Shown here: piece by piece, positions 51,525 to 59,143 of the stretch
How positions within the stretch are numbered: position 1 is the first letter of the stretch
Layout of the letters: the number at the start of each line of letters is the position of its first letter
Assembly: GCF_042654585.1 (NCBI RefSeq)
Contig: NZ_JBHSGR010000015.1
Span: 59,851-123,850, forward strand
DNA from: Geodermatophilus arenarius
GTDB taxonomy: Bacteria > Actinomycetota > Actinomycetes > Mycobacteriales > Geodermatophilaceae
Length of the DNA: 64,000 nucleotides
Reading direction: 5' to 3'
Notes under the pieces: model-generated
Database searches by the model: none
What the model was told of the DNA's origin: nothing
Seen by the model: only the letters and a program-made list of their open reading frames with translations
Position numbers and translations under genes: made by a program

Positions 51525-53585
51525 GTGGCCGAGCAGAGACGGCGGGACGGGGACCTGGTGACCGACGACGGGACGACCTCCGACCCGGGCGGAGGCGACG
51601 TGACGAGCGACGACCTGCCCGCCCGCGACGCGGCGGAGGACGACGACCTGCTGGTCGACGACGCCGAGCCCGACGACACCGAGCCCGACGACACCGAGCC
51701 CGACGACACCGAGCCCGACGACACCGAGGCTGACGCCTTCGTCGACGCCGCGGCCGGCATCGACCCCGACTTCGAGTCGCTGCTGGTGTACCTGCGCGAG
51801 CGGCGCGGCTTCGACTTCACCGGCTACAAGCGGCCCAGCCTGGTCCGCCGGGTGCGCCGGCGCATGGCCGAGGTCGGCACGGCGTCGGTCGCCGAGTACC
51901 AGGACTTCCTCGAGGTCCACCCCGACGAGTTCGCGCCGCTGTTCAACACGATCCTCATCAACGTCACGAGCTTCTTCCGCGACCGCCCGGCCTGGGACCA
52001 CCTGCGCGACCAGCTGCTGCCGGGCCTGCTGGCCTCCGCCGGCCCGCGGATCCGGGTGTGGAGCGCCGGCTCCGCGTCGGGCCAGGAGGCCTACAGCCTG
52101 GCGATCCTGCTGGCCGAGGTGCTCGGCATCGACGAGTTCCGGGACCGGGTGAAGATCTACGCGACCGACGTCGACGAGGAGGCGCTGGCCCAGGCCCGTC
52201 AGGCGCTGTTCACCGGGCGCGAGATGGCGGGCCTGACCCCCGAGCAGGTGGAGCGGTACTTCACCCAGGAAGGCACCCGGTTCGCCTTCCGCAAGGACCT
52301 GCGGCGCTCGGTCATCTTCGGCCGCAACGACCTCGTGCAGGACGCGCCGATCTCGCACGTGGACCTGCTGCTGTGCCGCAACACGCTCATGTACTTCAAC
52401 GCGGAGACCCAGAACCGCATCCTCGGCCGGCTGCACTTCGCGCTCGCCCCGCACGGGCTGCTCTTCCTCGGCAAGGCCGAGATGCTGCTCTCGCACGCCC
52501 AGCTGTTCGTCCCGGTCGACCTCACCCGCCGGTTCTTCCGGAAGCGCGACGGCGGGGGGCAGGCCGAGCGCCGGGCGGTCCCGGCCGTCACTCGCAGCGA
52601 CCTCGACGGCGGGATCGGCGACCTGTCCCGGCTGCGGCGCCAGGCGATGCTCGCCTCCCCGGGCGCGCAGCTGGTCCTCGACACCGACGGCCGGCTGGCC
52701 CTGGTCAACCACCACGCCCAGCGGCTGTTCCACGTCGACGAGCGCGACGTCGGCCGGCCGTTCCAGGACCTCGAGGTGTCCTACCGCCCGGTCGAGCTGC
52801 GCGGCGCGATCGCCGAGGCGGTGAGCGGCCGGCGCGCCGTGTGGCTGCGCGGCGTGGAGCGGCACCAGGCAGGTGCGGAGGCCCTCGTCTTCGACGTCCA
52901 GGTGGTGCCGCTGTCCCGCGAGGACGGCAGCCCCCTCGGCGTCACGGTCGTGTTCGAGGACGTCACCCCCTACCGGCGGCTGCAGCGGGAGCTGGAGTAC
53001 GCCAACCGGCAGCTGGAGACGGCCTACGAGGAGCTGCAGTCGACCAACGAGGAGCTGGAGACCACCAACGAGGAGCTGCAGTCGACGGTCGAGGAGCTGG
53101 AGACCACCAACGAGGAGCTCCAGTCGACCAACGAGGAACTGGAGACGATGAACGAGGAGCTCCAGTCGATGAACGACGAGCTCCACACGGCCAACGAGGA
53201 GCTGCGCGCCAGCACCGACGAGGTCGGCGCGCTCAACGAGTTCATGAGCGGCGTGCTCTCCAGCTTCCGCGCCGGCGTCGTCGTCGTGGACCGGGACCTG
53301 CGGGTGCTGGCGTGGAACGCCGCGGCCGAGGACCTGTGGGGCCTGCGCCAGGACGAGGTCAGCGGCCACTACCTGCTCAACCTCGACATCGGCCTGCCCG
53401 TGTCGAGCCTGCACCCGCTGCTGCGCCGCCAGGTGGCCGGCGAGGGGCCCTCCCACGAGACCGTCGAGCTGCGCGCGGTCAACCGGCGGGGGCGGCCGGT
53501 GCAGGTCCGGGTCACGGTGAGCGCCTTCGCGCCCCGCGCCGGGCAGGGCGGCGGCGCCGTCGTCCTCATGGACCCCGTCGACTGA
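51525..53585 (+). CDS. CheR methyltransferase fused to PAS domains
   Basis: A protein of up to 686 residues. A low-complexity acidic N-terminus (PDDTE repeats) precedes the CheR domain (about 75-345): RRGFDFTGYKRPSLVRR, NVTSFFRD, SAGSASGQEAYSLAI (SAM loop), DLLLCRNTLMYF. Then comes a PAS domain (about 375-485) and a Glu-rich coiled coil of EELQSTNEELETTNEEL units (about 490-565), then a second PAS domain (565-686). It is the classic CheR-PAS hybrid used by some non-flagellar sensory systems. GTG 51525 is the outer start; GTG 51600 with GGAGG four nt upstream is a plausible alternative. No chemoreceptor gene is nearby. Confidence 0.9.
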   Translation: MAEQRRRDGDLVTDDGTTSDPGGGDVTSDDLPARDAAEDDDLLVDDAEPDDTEPDDTEPDDTEPDDTEADAFVDAAAGIDPDFESLLVYLRERRGFDFTGYKRPSLVRRVRRRMAEVGTASVAEYQDFLEVHPDEFAPLFNTILINVTSFFRDRPAWDHLRDQLLPGLLASAGPRIRVWSAGSASGQEAYSLAILLAEVLGIDEFRDRVKIYATDVDEEALAQARQALFTGREMAGLTPEQVERYFTQEGTRFAFRKDLRRSVIFGRNDLVQDAPISHVDLLLCRNTLMYFNAETQNRILGRLHFALAPHGLLFLGKAEMLLSHAQLFVPVDLTRRFFRKRDGGGQAERRAVPAVTRSDLDGGIGDLSRLRRQAMLASPGAQLVLDTDGRLALVNHHAQRLFHVDERDVGRPFQDLEVSYRPVELRGAIAEAVSGRRAVWLRGVERHQAGAEALVFDVQVVPLSREDGSPLGVTVVFEDVTPYRRLQRELEYANRQLETAYEELQSTNEELETTNEELQSTVEELETTNEELQSTNEELETMNEELQSMNDELHTANEELRASTDEVGALNEFMSGVLSSFRAGVVVVDRDLRVLAWNAAAEDLWGLRQDEVSGHYLLNLDIGLPVSSLHPLLRRQVAGEGPSHETVELRAVNRRGRPVQVRVTVSAFAPRAGQGGGAVVLMDPVD
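51666..51725 (+). repeat. Coding tandem repeat, 15 nt x 4 (EPDDT)
   Basis: Four perfect copies of GAGCCCGACGACACC run from 51666 to 51725 inside the acidic N-terminus of the CheR-PAS gene. Copy-number change would be in frame. Confidence 0.9.
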
Positions 53586-53610
53586 TCAGTGCGTCGACTG
53601 ATCAGTGCGT
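53579..53610. repeat. Perfect 16-bp tandem duplication carrying both stop codons
   Basis: CGACTGATCAGTGCGT occurs twice in direct tandem. Each copy holds the perfect palindrome ACTGATCAGT, and the two palindromes can pair as a 10-bp stem with the 6-nt loop GCGTCG. The TGA stop of the CheR-PAS gene is in copy 1 and the TGA stop of the convergent PAS-GAF-ANTAR gene is in copy 2. It probably acts as a bidirectional terminator. Confidence 0.9.
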
Positions 53611-54885
53611 GGCGGCGATGACCTCGTCGGCGTGTCCCTCGACCACGAGCTGGGCGAGGTCGCGGACCTTGACGTTGAGCCGGTTGCTCAGGGTGACCAG
53701 CCGGGCGAACGCGTCGTCGGCGCCGACGCCGAGCCGGCCCATGAGCACGCCCTTGGCCTGGTCGATGACCGCCCGCGAGGCCAGCGCCTGCTCGAGGTTG
53801 GCAGTGAGCCGGCGCAGCGCCTCCCGCTCGCCGACCTCCTGCAGCACGGCCGCGAGCGCCACCGCCACCAGCTCGGCGATCCGCCGGTCCGCGGTCCCGA
53901 AGGCGTCGGCCCGGGACGAGTAGACGTTCAGCACGCCGGTCGGCTCGCCCGTCAGCGCCAGCGGCACCGCGAGGACGCTGCGCACCGGGCCGACCGCGGC
54001 CAGCCGGGCCAGCGCCGGCCAGCGGGGGTCGGCGCGCAGGTCGCCGGTGGCGACGACCTCGCCGGTGGCCGCGGCGTCCAGGCACGGTCCCTCCTCGGCC
54101 CGCATCTGCCGGCCGTCGGCCTCCTGGGCGACCGTGGAGTCGCTGCCCAGGTACCGCGGCGCCGCGGGGGAGCCGATGGTGATGCTCACCCAGCTCGCCG
54201 CCGGGACGGCGGCCTGGGTGAGCGCCGCCATCCGGCCGAGCAGCTGCCGACGGTCCCCGTCGGTGCCGGCCAGCCGGGTCAGCTGGGTGAGCGCCTCGGC
54301 CACGGTGACCGGCGTGCCGTCCCCGTCGCGCGAGCCGGGCTCGCCGGTGTGGACCTCGGTCGGACCGAGGGGGATGCCGCTGTCGTCGGTGACCAGCACC
54401 CAGCGGATCCGCGCCCGCAACGCCTCCGGGTCGACCACGTCCGGCGCGCCGAACAGCTGCCCCGCGGCGCTCGCGCCACGGCGACCGCGGACGGCGACCG
54501 GGGCGCGGTACTCGGCGGCCTCCCCGGACCCGAGCGCGCGCAGTGCCGACCGCAGCCCGGGCACGTCCCGGGGCTCGAGGTACACGGTCAGCGGCTTGCC
54601 GGCGAGCCGGGCGACGGAGACCCCGACGAGCGCGGCCAGCGCCGGGTTGACCTCCACCAGCTTCCCCGCGCCGTCGGTCACGAACAGTCCGACCGGCAGG
54701 ACCGCGGCGACGTGCTCGTGCCACCGGCGCTCGCCGTCGAAGCGCTCGACCAGCCGGGCGATCTCCTCCTGCTGCGCGCGCAGCTCCTCCTCGGCGACCC
54801 GCAGCTCCTCGTGCGCGACGGCGAGCTCGGCGAGGTCGTCGACGACGCGCGGGGCCGGCAGCGGGCGCAGCGGGTCGGTGCTCAC
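53602..54885 (-). CDS. PAS-GAF-ANTAR transcription antitermination regulator
   Basis: A 427-residue signal protein. A short N-terminal coiled coil (20-55) is followed by a PAS domain (about 55-190), a GAF domain (about 210-350, with GPVRSVLAVPLALTGEPTGVLNVYS) and a C-terminal ANTAR domain (about 355-425, ALASRAVIDQAKGVLMGRLGVGADDAF with the conserved Ala/Leu/Ala pattern). ANTAR proteins bind dual-hexaloop RNAs and prevent termination. The signal is unknown. GTG 54885 overlaps the stop of the upstream gene (GTGA), so the two are coupled. Confidence 0.9.
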   Translation of the reverse strand: MSTDPLRPLPAPRVVDDLAELAVAHEELRVAEEELRAQQEEIARLVERFDGERRWHEHVAAVLPVGLFVTDGAGKLVEVNPALAALVGVSVARLAGKPLTVYLEPRDVPGLRSALRALGSGEAAEYRAPVAVRGRRGASAAGQLFGAPDVVDPEALRARIRWVLVTDDSGIPLGPTEVHTGEPGSRDGDGTPVTVAEALTQLTRLAGTDGDRRQLLGRMAALTQAAVPAASWVSITIGSPAAPRYLGSDSTVAQEADGRQMRAEEGPCLDAAATGEVVATGDLRADPRWPALARLAAVGPVRSVLAVPLALTGEPTGVLNVYSSRADAFGTADRRIAELVAVALAAVLQEVGEREALRRLTANLEQALASRAVIDQAKGVLMGRLGVGADDAFARLVTLSNRLNVKVRDLAQLVVEGHADEVIAATH

Positions 54886-55262
54886 GGCGAGGACTCCCGG
54901 CCGGCCTTCCCGGCGTCGGCGGCCGCCTGCCGCCGGTCCTCCTCGGCCTCGTCGCGGTGGTGGGCCGCCTGGCGGCGGTGCTCCGCGGCGTCGCCGATGC
55001 CGCGGTCGGCGGCGGCGTCGTGCAGCCGGGCCGTGCGCTCGTGCAGCTGCGAGGAGTGCTCGTGCCGCGCGGCGGCGCGGTGGTGGGCCGCCTCCGCGCG
55101 GACGGCGGAGTCCTCGGCCGCCTCCTGCGCCGCCCGGACGTCGTGCTCGGACGGGACCTGGCCCGAGTCCAGGCGGAGCAGCCGGTCGGCCAGCTCGCGG
55201 GTGCGCCGGCCGGCCGCCTCCGCGCGCTCGGCGGCCTCCCGCGCCCGGTCCTCAGCGGTCAT
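54882..55262 (-). CDS. Hypothetical charged helical protein
   Basis: A 126-residue, almost entirely helical protein very rich in Ala, Glu, Arg, His (EDRAREAAERAEAAGRRTRE and AEAAHHRAAARHEHSS). It has no family I recognise. I chose ATG 55262 (GAGGA about ten nt upstream) instead of GTG 55310. Its stop overlaps the ANTAR gene start, so it is probably a partner or co-regulated protein of the ANTAR regulator. Confidence 0.6.
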   Translation of the reverse strand: MTAEDRAREAAERAEAAGRRTRELADRLLRLDSGQVPSEHDVRAAQEAAEDSAVRAEAAHHRAAARHEHSSQLHERTARLHDAAADRGIGDAAEHRRQAAHHRDEAEEDRRQAAADAGKAGRESSP

Positions 55263-55322
55263 GGGCCCATCGTCCTCGCCCGGGCCGCCCGTCGCACGCG
55301 TGTCGGGCACGCCGACCGGCGG

Positions 55323-56807
55323 TCACGCACGCTCGGCGGCCCGCTCCCGTGCGGCCAGACGGACCCGGGAGTGCCGGTAGCCGTAGGCCACGTACACCAG
55401 CATCCCGAGCGCGAGCCAGGCCAGGAACCGCAGCCACGTCTCGATGCTCAGGTTGAGCATCAGGTAGAGGCAGGCCAGCGCGGCGAGGGCCGGCAGCACG
55501 GGGGAGAAGGGCACCCGGAAGGGCCGCTCGAGCTGCGGGCGGGTGCGGCGCAGCACCGGCACCGCGACCGCCACCAGCAGGAAGGCGAACAGGGTGCCGA
55601 TGCTGACCAGGTCGGCCAGCGTCCCGAGCGGCACGAACGTCGCCAGCACCAGCACCAGGACGGCGAACAGCAGCGTGACCCGCGCCGGGACGCCGGTGCG
55701 CGGGCTGACCCGGGCCACCGCCGGCGGCAGCAGCCCGTCGCGGCCCATGGCGAACCCGATCCGGCCGATGGTGATCAGGTCGACCAGGATCACCGAGGTC
55801 AGCCCGGCCACCGCGGCGATCGACACCAGCGACGACGCCCAGCCGAGCCCCACCTGGTCGAACGCGTCGGCGATCGGCGCGCCCTCGTCGATGTCGGTGT
55901 ACTCGACCATCCCGACGACGACGAACGCGACGCCCACGTAGAGCGCCGTGGCCAGCCCGAGGGTGCCGAGCAGGCCGAGCGGCACGTCCCGCGCCGGGCG
56001 CCGGGTCTCCTCCGACAGGTTGGCCACCGCCTCGAAGCCGGTGTAGGCGAAGAAGACGACGGCCGCCGCGGTGAGCACCCCGCCGACGCCGAACGCGACC
56101 GGCTCCAGCCCGGCGATCACCTCGATGAGCGGCCGGGTCAGCCCGCTGCCGGTCTCGGCCGGCTCCGACGGCGGCACGAACGGGGTGAGGTTGGCGCCGC
56201 GGACGAACCAGACCCCGGCCAGGATGACGAACAGGCAGACGGCGACCTTGACGACGACCAGCACGCCGGTGACCCGCGCCGACTCGCGGATGCCCAGCAC
56301 CGCCACGAGCGTCAGGACGACGACGATCGCCGCCGCGCCCAGGTTCACCGTGGCGGTCTCGCCGAACAGCGACGGCGGCAGGTCCAGCAGGTTGCCGACG
56401 TAGCCCGACCAGCCGCGGGCGACCACGGCCGCGCCGAGGGCGAACTCCAGGAACAGGTCCCAGCCGATGATCCAGGCGACGACCTCGCCGACCGTGGCGT
56501 AGGTGTAGGTGTACGCGCTCCCCGCCGTCGGCACGGCCGAGGCCAGCTCGGCGTAGCAGACCGCCGCCAGCAGGGCGACCAGCCCGGCGACGGCGAAGGA
56601 GACCACCACCGCCGGGCCGGCGCTGTTCTTCGCCGTCACGCCGGTGAGCGTGAAGATCCCGGTGCCGATGACGATGCCGATGCCGAACCCGACCAGGTGT
56701 CTCGCGGACAGCCGCTTGCGCAGGTGCCCGCCGCCGTCGGGCGCCCTCTCGTCGTCCCCGGCGTCCGCGCGGACGGCCTCCACCGACTTCGTCCGGAACA
56801 GGTCCAC
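55323..56807 (-). CDS. APC family amino acid permease
   Basis: A 494-residue permease of the APC superfamily (cationic amino acid transporter-like). About 12-14 helices are predicted. Helix 1 has the unwound GFGIGIVIGTGIF motif that contacts the substrate backbone, and FFAYTGFEAVANLSEETRRPARDVP forms the conserved helix 6 to 7 segment. Substrate unknown. TAGCGT (56819-56814) lies six nt before GTG 56807, so the message is leaderless. The extended N-terminus (1-34) is cytoplasmic. Confidence 0.92.
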   Translation of the reverse strand: MDLFRTKSVEAVRADAGDDERAPDGGGHLRKRLSARHLVGFGIGIVIGTGIFTLTGVTAKNSAGPAVVVSFAVAGLVALLAAVCYAELASAVPTAGSAYTYTYATVGEVVAWIIGWDLFLEFALGAAVVARGWSGYVGNLLDLPPSLFGETATVNLGAAAIVVVLTLVAVLGIRESARVTGVLVVVKVAVCLFVILAGVWFVRGANLTPFVPPSEPAETGSGLTRPLIEVIAGLEPVAFGVGGVLTAAAVVFFAYTGFEAVANLSEETRRPARDVPLGLLGTLGLATALYVGVAFVVVGMVEYTDIDEGAPIADAFDQVGLGWASSLVSIAAVAGLTSVILVDLITIGRIGFAMGRDGLLPPAVARVSPRTGVPARVTLLFAVLVLVLATFVPLGTLADLVSIGTLFAFLLVAVAVPVLRRTRPQLERPFRVPFSPVLPALAALACLYLMLNLSIETWLRFLAWLALGMLVYVAYGYRHSRVRLAARERAAERA

Positions 56808-56866
56808 GGGGGGACGCTAGGTCGGTGCGGGCCCGCTCGCTGGGTGAGAGGAGGGGTGGTCCTCCG

Positions 56867-57718
56867 TCAGACCTCGTCGACGGGGAAGGTCCGCGACGGG
56901 GACACGAACTCGTCCTGGGCGGCGACCAGCAGGATCTCCCGCGAGCCGGCCTCCTCGGTGCGCCGCAGCAGCCCCCAGACGCTGGCCGCGGCCCGGCCGA
57001 GCGCCTCGCCGGCGGAGCGGGTGTCCAGCCAGTGCGCGAGGAACAGCGCCGCGATCGCGTCGCCGGCGCCGTTGACCGACACCGACAGCCGCGGCGTGCG
57101 CACGCGGAAGTGGCGGCCGCCCTCGGAGGCGAGCAGGTCGACGGCGTCGTCGGGGGTGTCGTCGGCGACCAGCGACGTCGTCAGCACCACCCGCGGGCCC
57201 AGCGCCTGCACCGCGGCGACGGCGTCCTGCACCTCGGCGAGCGTGCGGGTCGTCGTCCGCGCGAGCAGGTCGAGCTCGTAGTGGTTGGGGGTGACGACGT
57301 CGGCCGCCGGGACGGCGACCTCGCGCATGAACTCCTCGATGCCCGGCCGCACGAACACGCCGCGGCCGACGTCGCCGATGACCGGGTCGCAGGCGTACAC
57401 GGCGTCGGGGTTGGCCGCGCGCACCCGCCCCACCGTGCCGACCACGGCGTGGCCGATGTCGGCCGAGCCGAGGTAACCGGACAGGACGGCGTCGGCGGTG
57501 CCCAGCACGCCGCGGTCGGCGATGCCGTCGACGACCTCCTCGATCGCCTGGCCGTCGAACACCCGCCCGGTCCACGCGCCGTAGCCGGTGTGGTTGGAGA
57601 ACTGGACGGTGTGCACCGGCCAGACCTCGACGCCGAGGCGCTGGAGCGGGAAGACCGCCGAGGAGTTGCCCACGTGGCCGTAGGCGACGTGCGACTGGAT
57701 GGAGAGGACGTTCACCAC
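56867..57718 (-). CDS. pdxY: Pyridoxal kinase
   Basis: A 283-residue PfkB-superfamily kinase phosphorylating pyridoxal to PLP for the salvage pathway. LSIQSHVAYGHVGNSSAVFPLQ, VQFSNHTGYG and the late GAGDAIAALFLAH (anion hole and catalytic Asp) are diagnostic of PdxY. ADVVTPNHYELDLL and CDPVIGD are the middle motifs. The start could be GTG 57718 or 57715; CAGCGT seven nt before 57718 supports a leaderless start there. It follows the csp3 gene by 32 nt but probably has its own promoter. Confidence 0.92.
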   Translation of the reverse strand: MVNVLSIQSHVAYGHVGNSSAVFPLQRLGVEVWPVHTVQFSNHTGYGAWTGRVFDGQAIEEVVDGIADRGVLGTADAVLSGYLGSADIGHAVVGTVGRVRAANPDAVYACDPVIGDVGRGVFVRPGIEEFMREVAVPAADVVTPNHYELDLLARTTTRTLAEVQDAVAAVQALGPRVVLTTSLVADDTPDDAVDLLASEGGRHFRVRTPRLSVSVNGAGDAIAALFLAHWLDTRSAGEALGRAAASVWGLLRRTEEAGSREILLVAAQDEFVSPSRTFPVDEV

Positions 57719-57750
57719 GGAGCACACGCTGCCATGCGCCCGCGGGCCGG

Positions 57751-58158
57751 TCAGCCGAGGGTGGCGACCAGGTCGCGGCAGGCCTGCTCGCAGCGCCGGC
57801 AGGACTCCGCGCAGACCCGGCAGTGCTCGTGCATCCCGGAGTGGGAGGCGCACTCGTCGCCGCAGGCGCGGCAGGCGGCGGCGCACGCCTCGAGGACGGT
57901 GCGGGTGAGGTTCGCGTCGTACCCAGTGTGCCGGGACAGCACGCGCCCCGTCGCCTCGCAGACGTCGGCGCAGTCCAGGTTCGTGCGGATGCACTTCCGG
58001 AGCCCGGCGACCATCTCCTCGGACAGGCAGGCGTCGGCGCACGCGGTGCACGCCTGCGCGCACTCGACGCACGCCTCGATGCAGGCGGTCAGCCGCTCGC
58101 GGTCGATGCCGCCGAGGTCGGCCGGGTAGGTGTCGAGCATCTGGGCGGCGGCGGTCAC
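57751..58158 (-). CDS. Csp3-like four-helix copper-storage protein (DUF326)
   Basis: A 135-residue four-helix bundle with 18 cysteines spaced CxxxC/CxxC along all four helices (ACIEACVECAQACTACADAC, CIRTNLDCADVC, ACAAACRACGDEC, CRVCAESCRRCEQAC). This is the layout of the cytosolic copper-storage protein Csp3, which binds many Cu(I) ions inside its core. No signal peptide is seen, so it stays in the cytosol. The GTG at 58158 has GGAG seven nt upstream and overlaps the blh stop as GTGA. A copper-storage protein co-translated with retinal-synthesis genes is unusual. Confidence 0.88.
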   Translation of the reverse strand: MTAAAQMLDTYPADLGGIDRERLTACIEACVECAQACTACADACLSEEMVAGLRKCIRTNLDCADVCEATGRVLSRHTGYDANLTRTVLEACAAACRACGDECASHSGMHEHCRVCAESCRRCEQACRDLVATLG

Positions 58159-59141
58159 GTCGGTCTCCGTTCCCTGCGTCGGGCCGGGGCGGCGGGCGCC
58201 GTCCCGGGCGGCGGGTCCCGGCGCGCCGTCCGGTCGAGCCGGGCGACGACGAGCGCGTGCGGGAGCGTGAGCGCCGCCAGGACCGGCAGGGCGGTGGCCA
58301 GGGACCCGCGCCAGCCTCCCGCGGCCGGCCACAGCAGCGCCAGCACCGCGAGCACCGCCAGGGTCGGCAGCGCCGCGGCGGCGGCGAACCGGCGCAGCGG
58401 GGCGCCGAGCCGGCCGCGGGCCAGGTCGTCCGCGTTCGCCGGGTCCGCGGCGACGAGGCGGGCGACGTGGCGGACGGCGTGCCAGCAGCCGAACCACACG
58501 CCGAAGGCCGCGAACGGCGGGACGACGAGGACGAGCACCAGCAGGGCGGCGACCTCGGCGGCCTCCAGCCACCGCCCGGCCAGCAGCCGCTCCGCGGCCA
58601 GCGCGGCGGCCGCCGGGAGCACCGTGACCAGCACCGTCGCCACGACGGCGGCCGGCAGGACGCCGCTGCTCCCGGGCACGACCGCGGCCACGACCGGCGC
58701 CGCCTCGTGCGTCCCGCGCGCCAGGGGGACGAGCAGCACCAGCGCGCCCAGCACCGCCGACGCCGTCGCCTGCCGGTGCACCGGGCGGCCCGCCCGCAGG
58801 TCGGCGAAGGCGGTCTCTCCGGTGCCGAAGTGCCAGGTCGCCACGAGCACGAAGACCAGCAGCCCCGGCCCCGGCGCCGCCCGGAACAGCAGCCACCCGG
58901 CGGCGGCCACGGCGGCGTAGCCGAGGGCGACCAGCGCCGGCCGCGGCAGCCGGGAGCCGGGCGCCAGGTGGTCGACCGCCCCGTGCGGGAGGCCCAGCAG
59001 CAGACCGGCCACCAGCGGCAGCCAGGCCAGGTCCCCCCAGCCGACGGTGACCTCGACGGCCACCACCGCCGCCACCGCGGTCAGCGAGACGGCGGTGGCG
59101 GCCCGTGCTGGAGCCGCGAGCGGTCCGGCGGGCGACGGCAC
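58155..59141 (-). CDS. blh: Brp/Blh-type beta-carotene 15,15'-dioxygenase
   Basis: A 328-residue membrane enzyme cleaving beta-carotene into two retinals. About eight hydrophobic segments are present. The four His-containing motifs of the family are GLPHGAVDHLAP, ATWHFGTGETAF, GCWHAVRHVARLV and TLPHALVVARLD, which hold the catalytic iron. Its GTG lies two nt after the rhodopsin stop, so the chromophore enzyme is translated with the opsin. The poorly conserved first 15 residues leave a later start possible. No carotenoid-synthesis genes are in the window. Confidence 0.9.
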   Translation of the reverse strand: MPSPAGPLAAPARAATAVSLTAVAAVVAVEVTVGWGDLAWLPLVAGLLLGLPHGAVDHLAPGSRLPRPALVALGYAAVAAAGWLLFRAAPGPGLLVFVLVATWHFGTGETAFADLRAGRPVHRQATASAVLGALVLLVPLARGTHEAAPVVAAVVPGSSGVLPAAVVATVLVTVLPAAAALAAERLLAGRWLEAAEVAALLVLVLVVPPFAAFGVWFGCWHAVRHVARLVAADPANADDLARGRLGAPLRRFAAAAALPTLAVLAVLALLWPAAGGWRGSLATALPVLAALTLPHALVVARLDRTARRDPPPGTAPAAPARRRERRPT

Positions 59142-59143
59142 GG

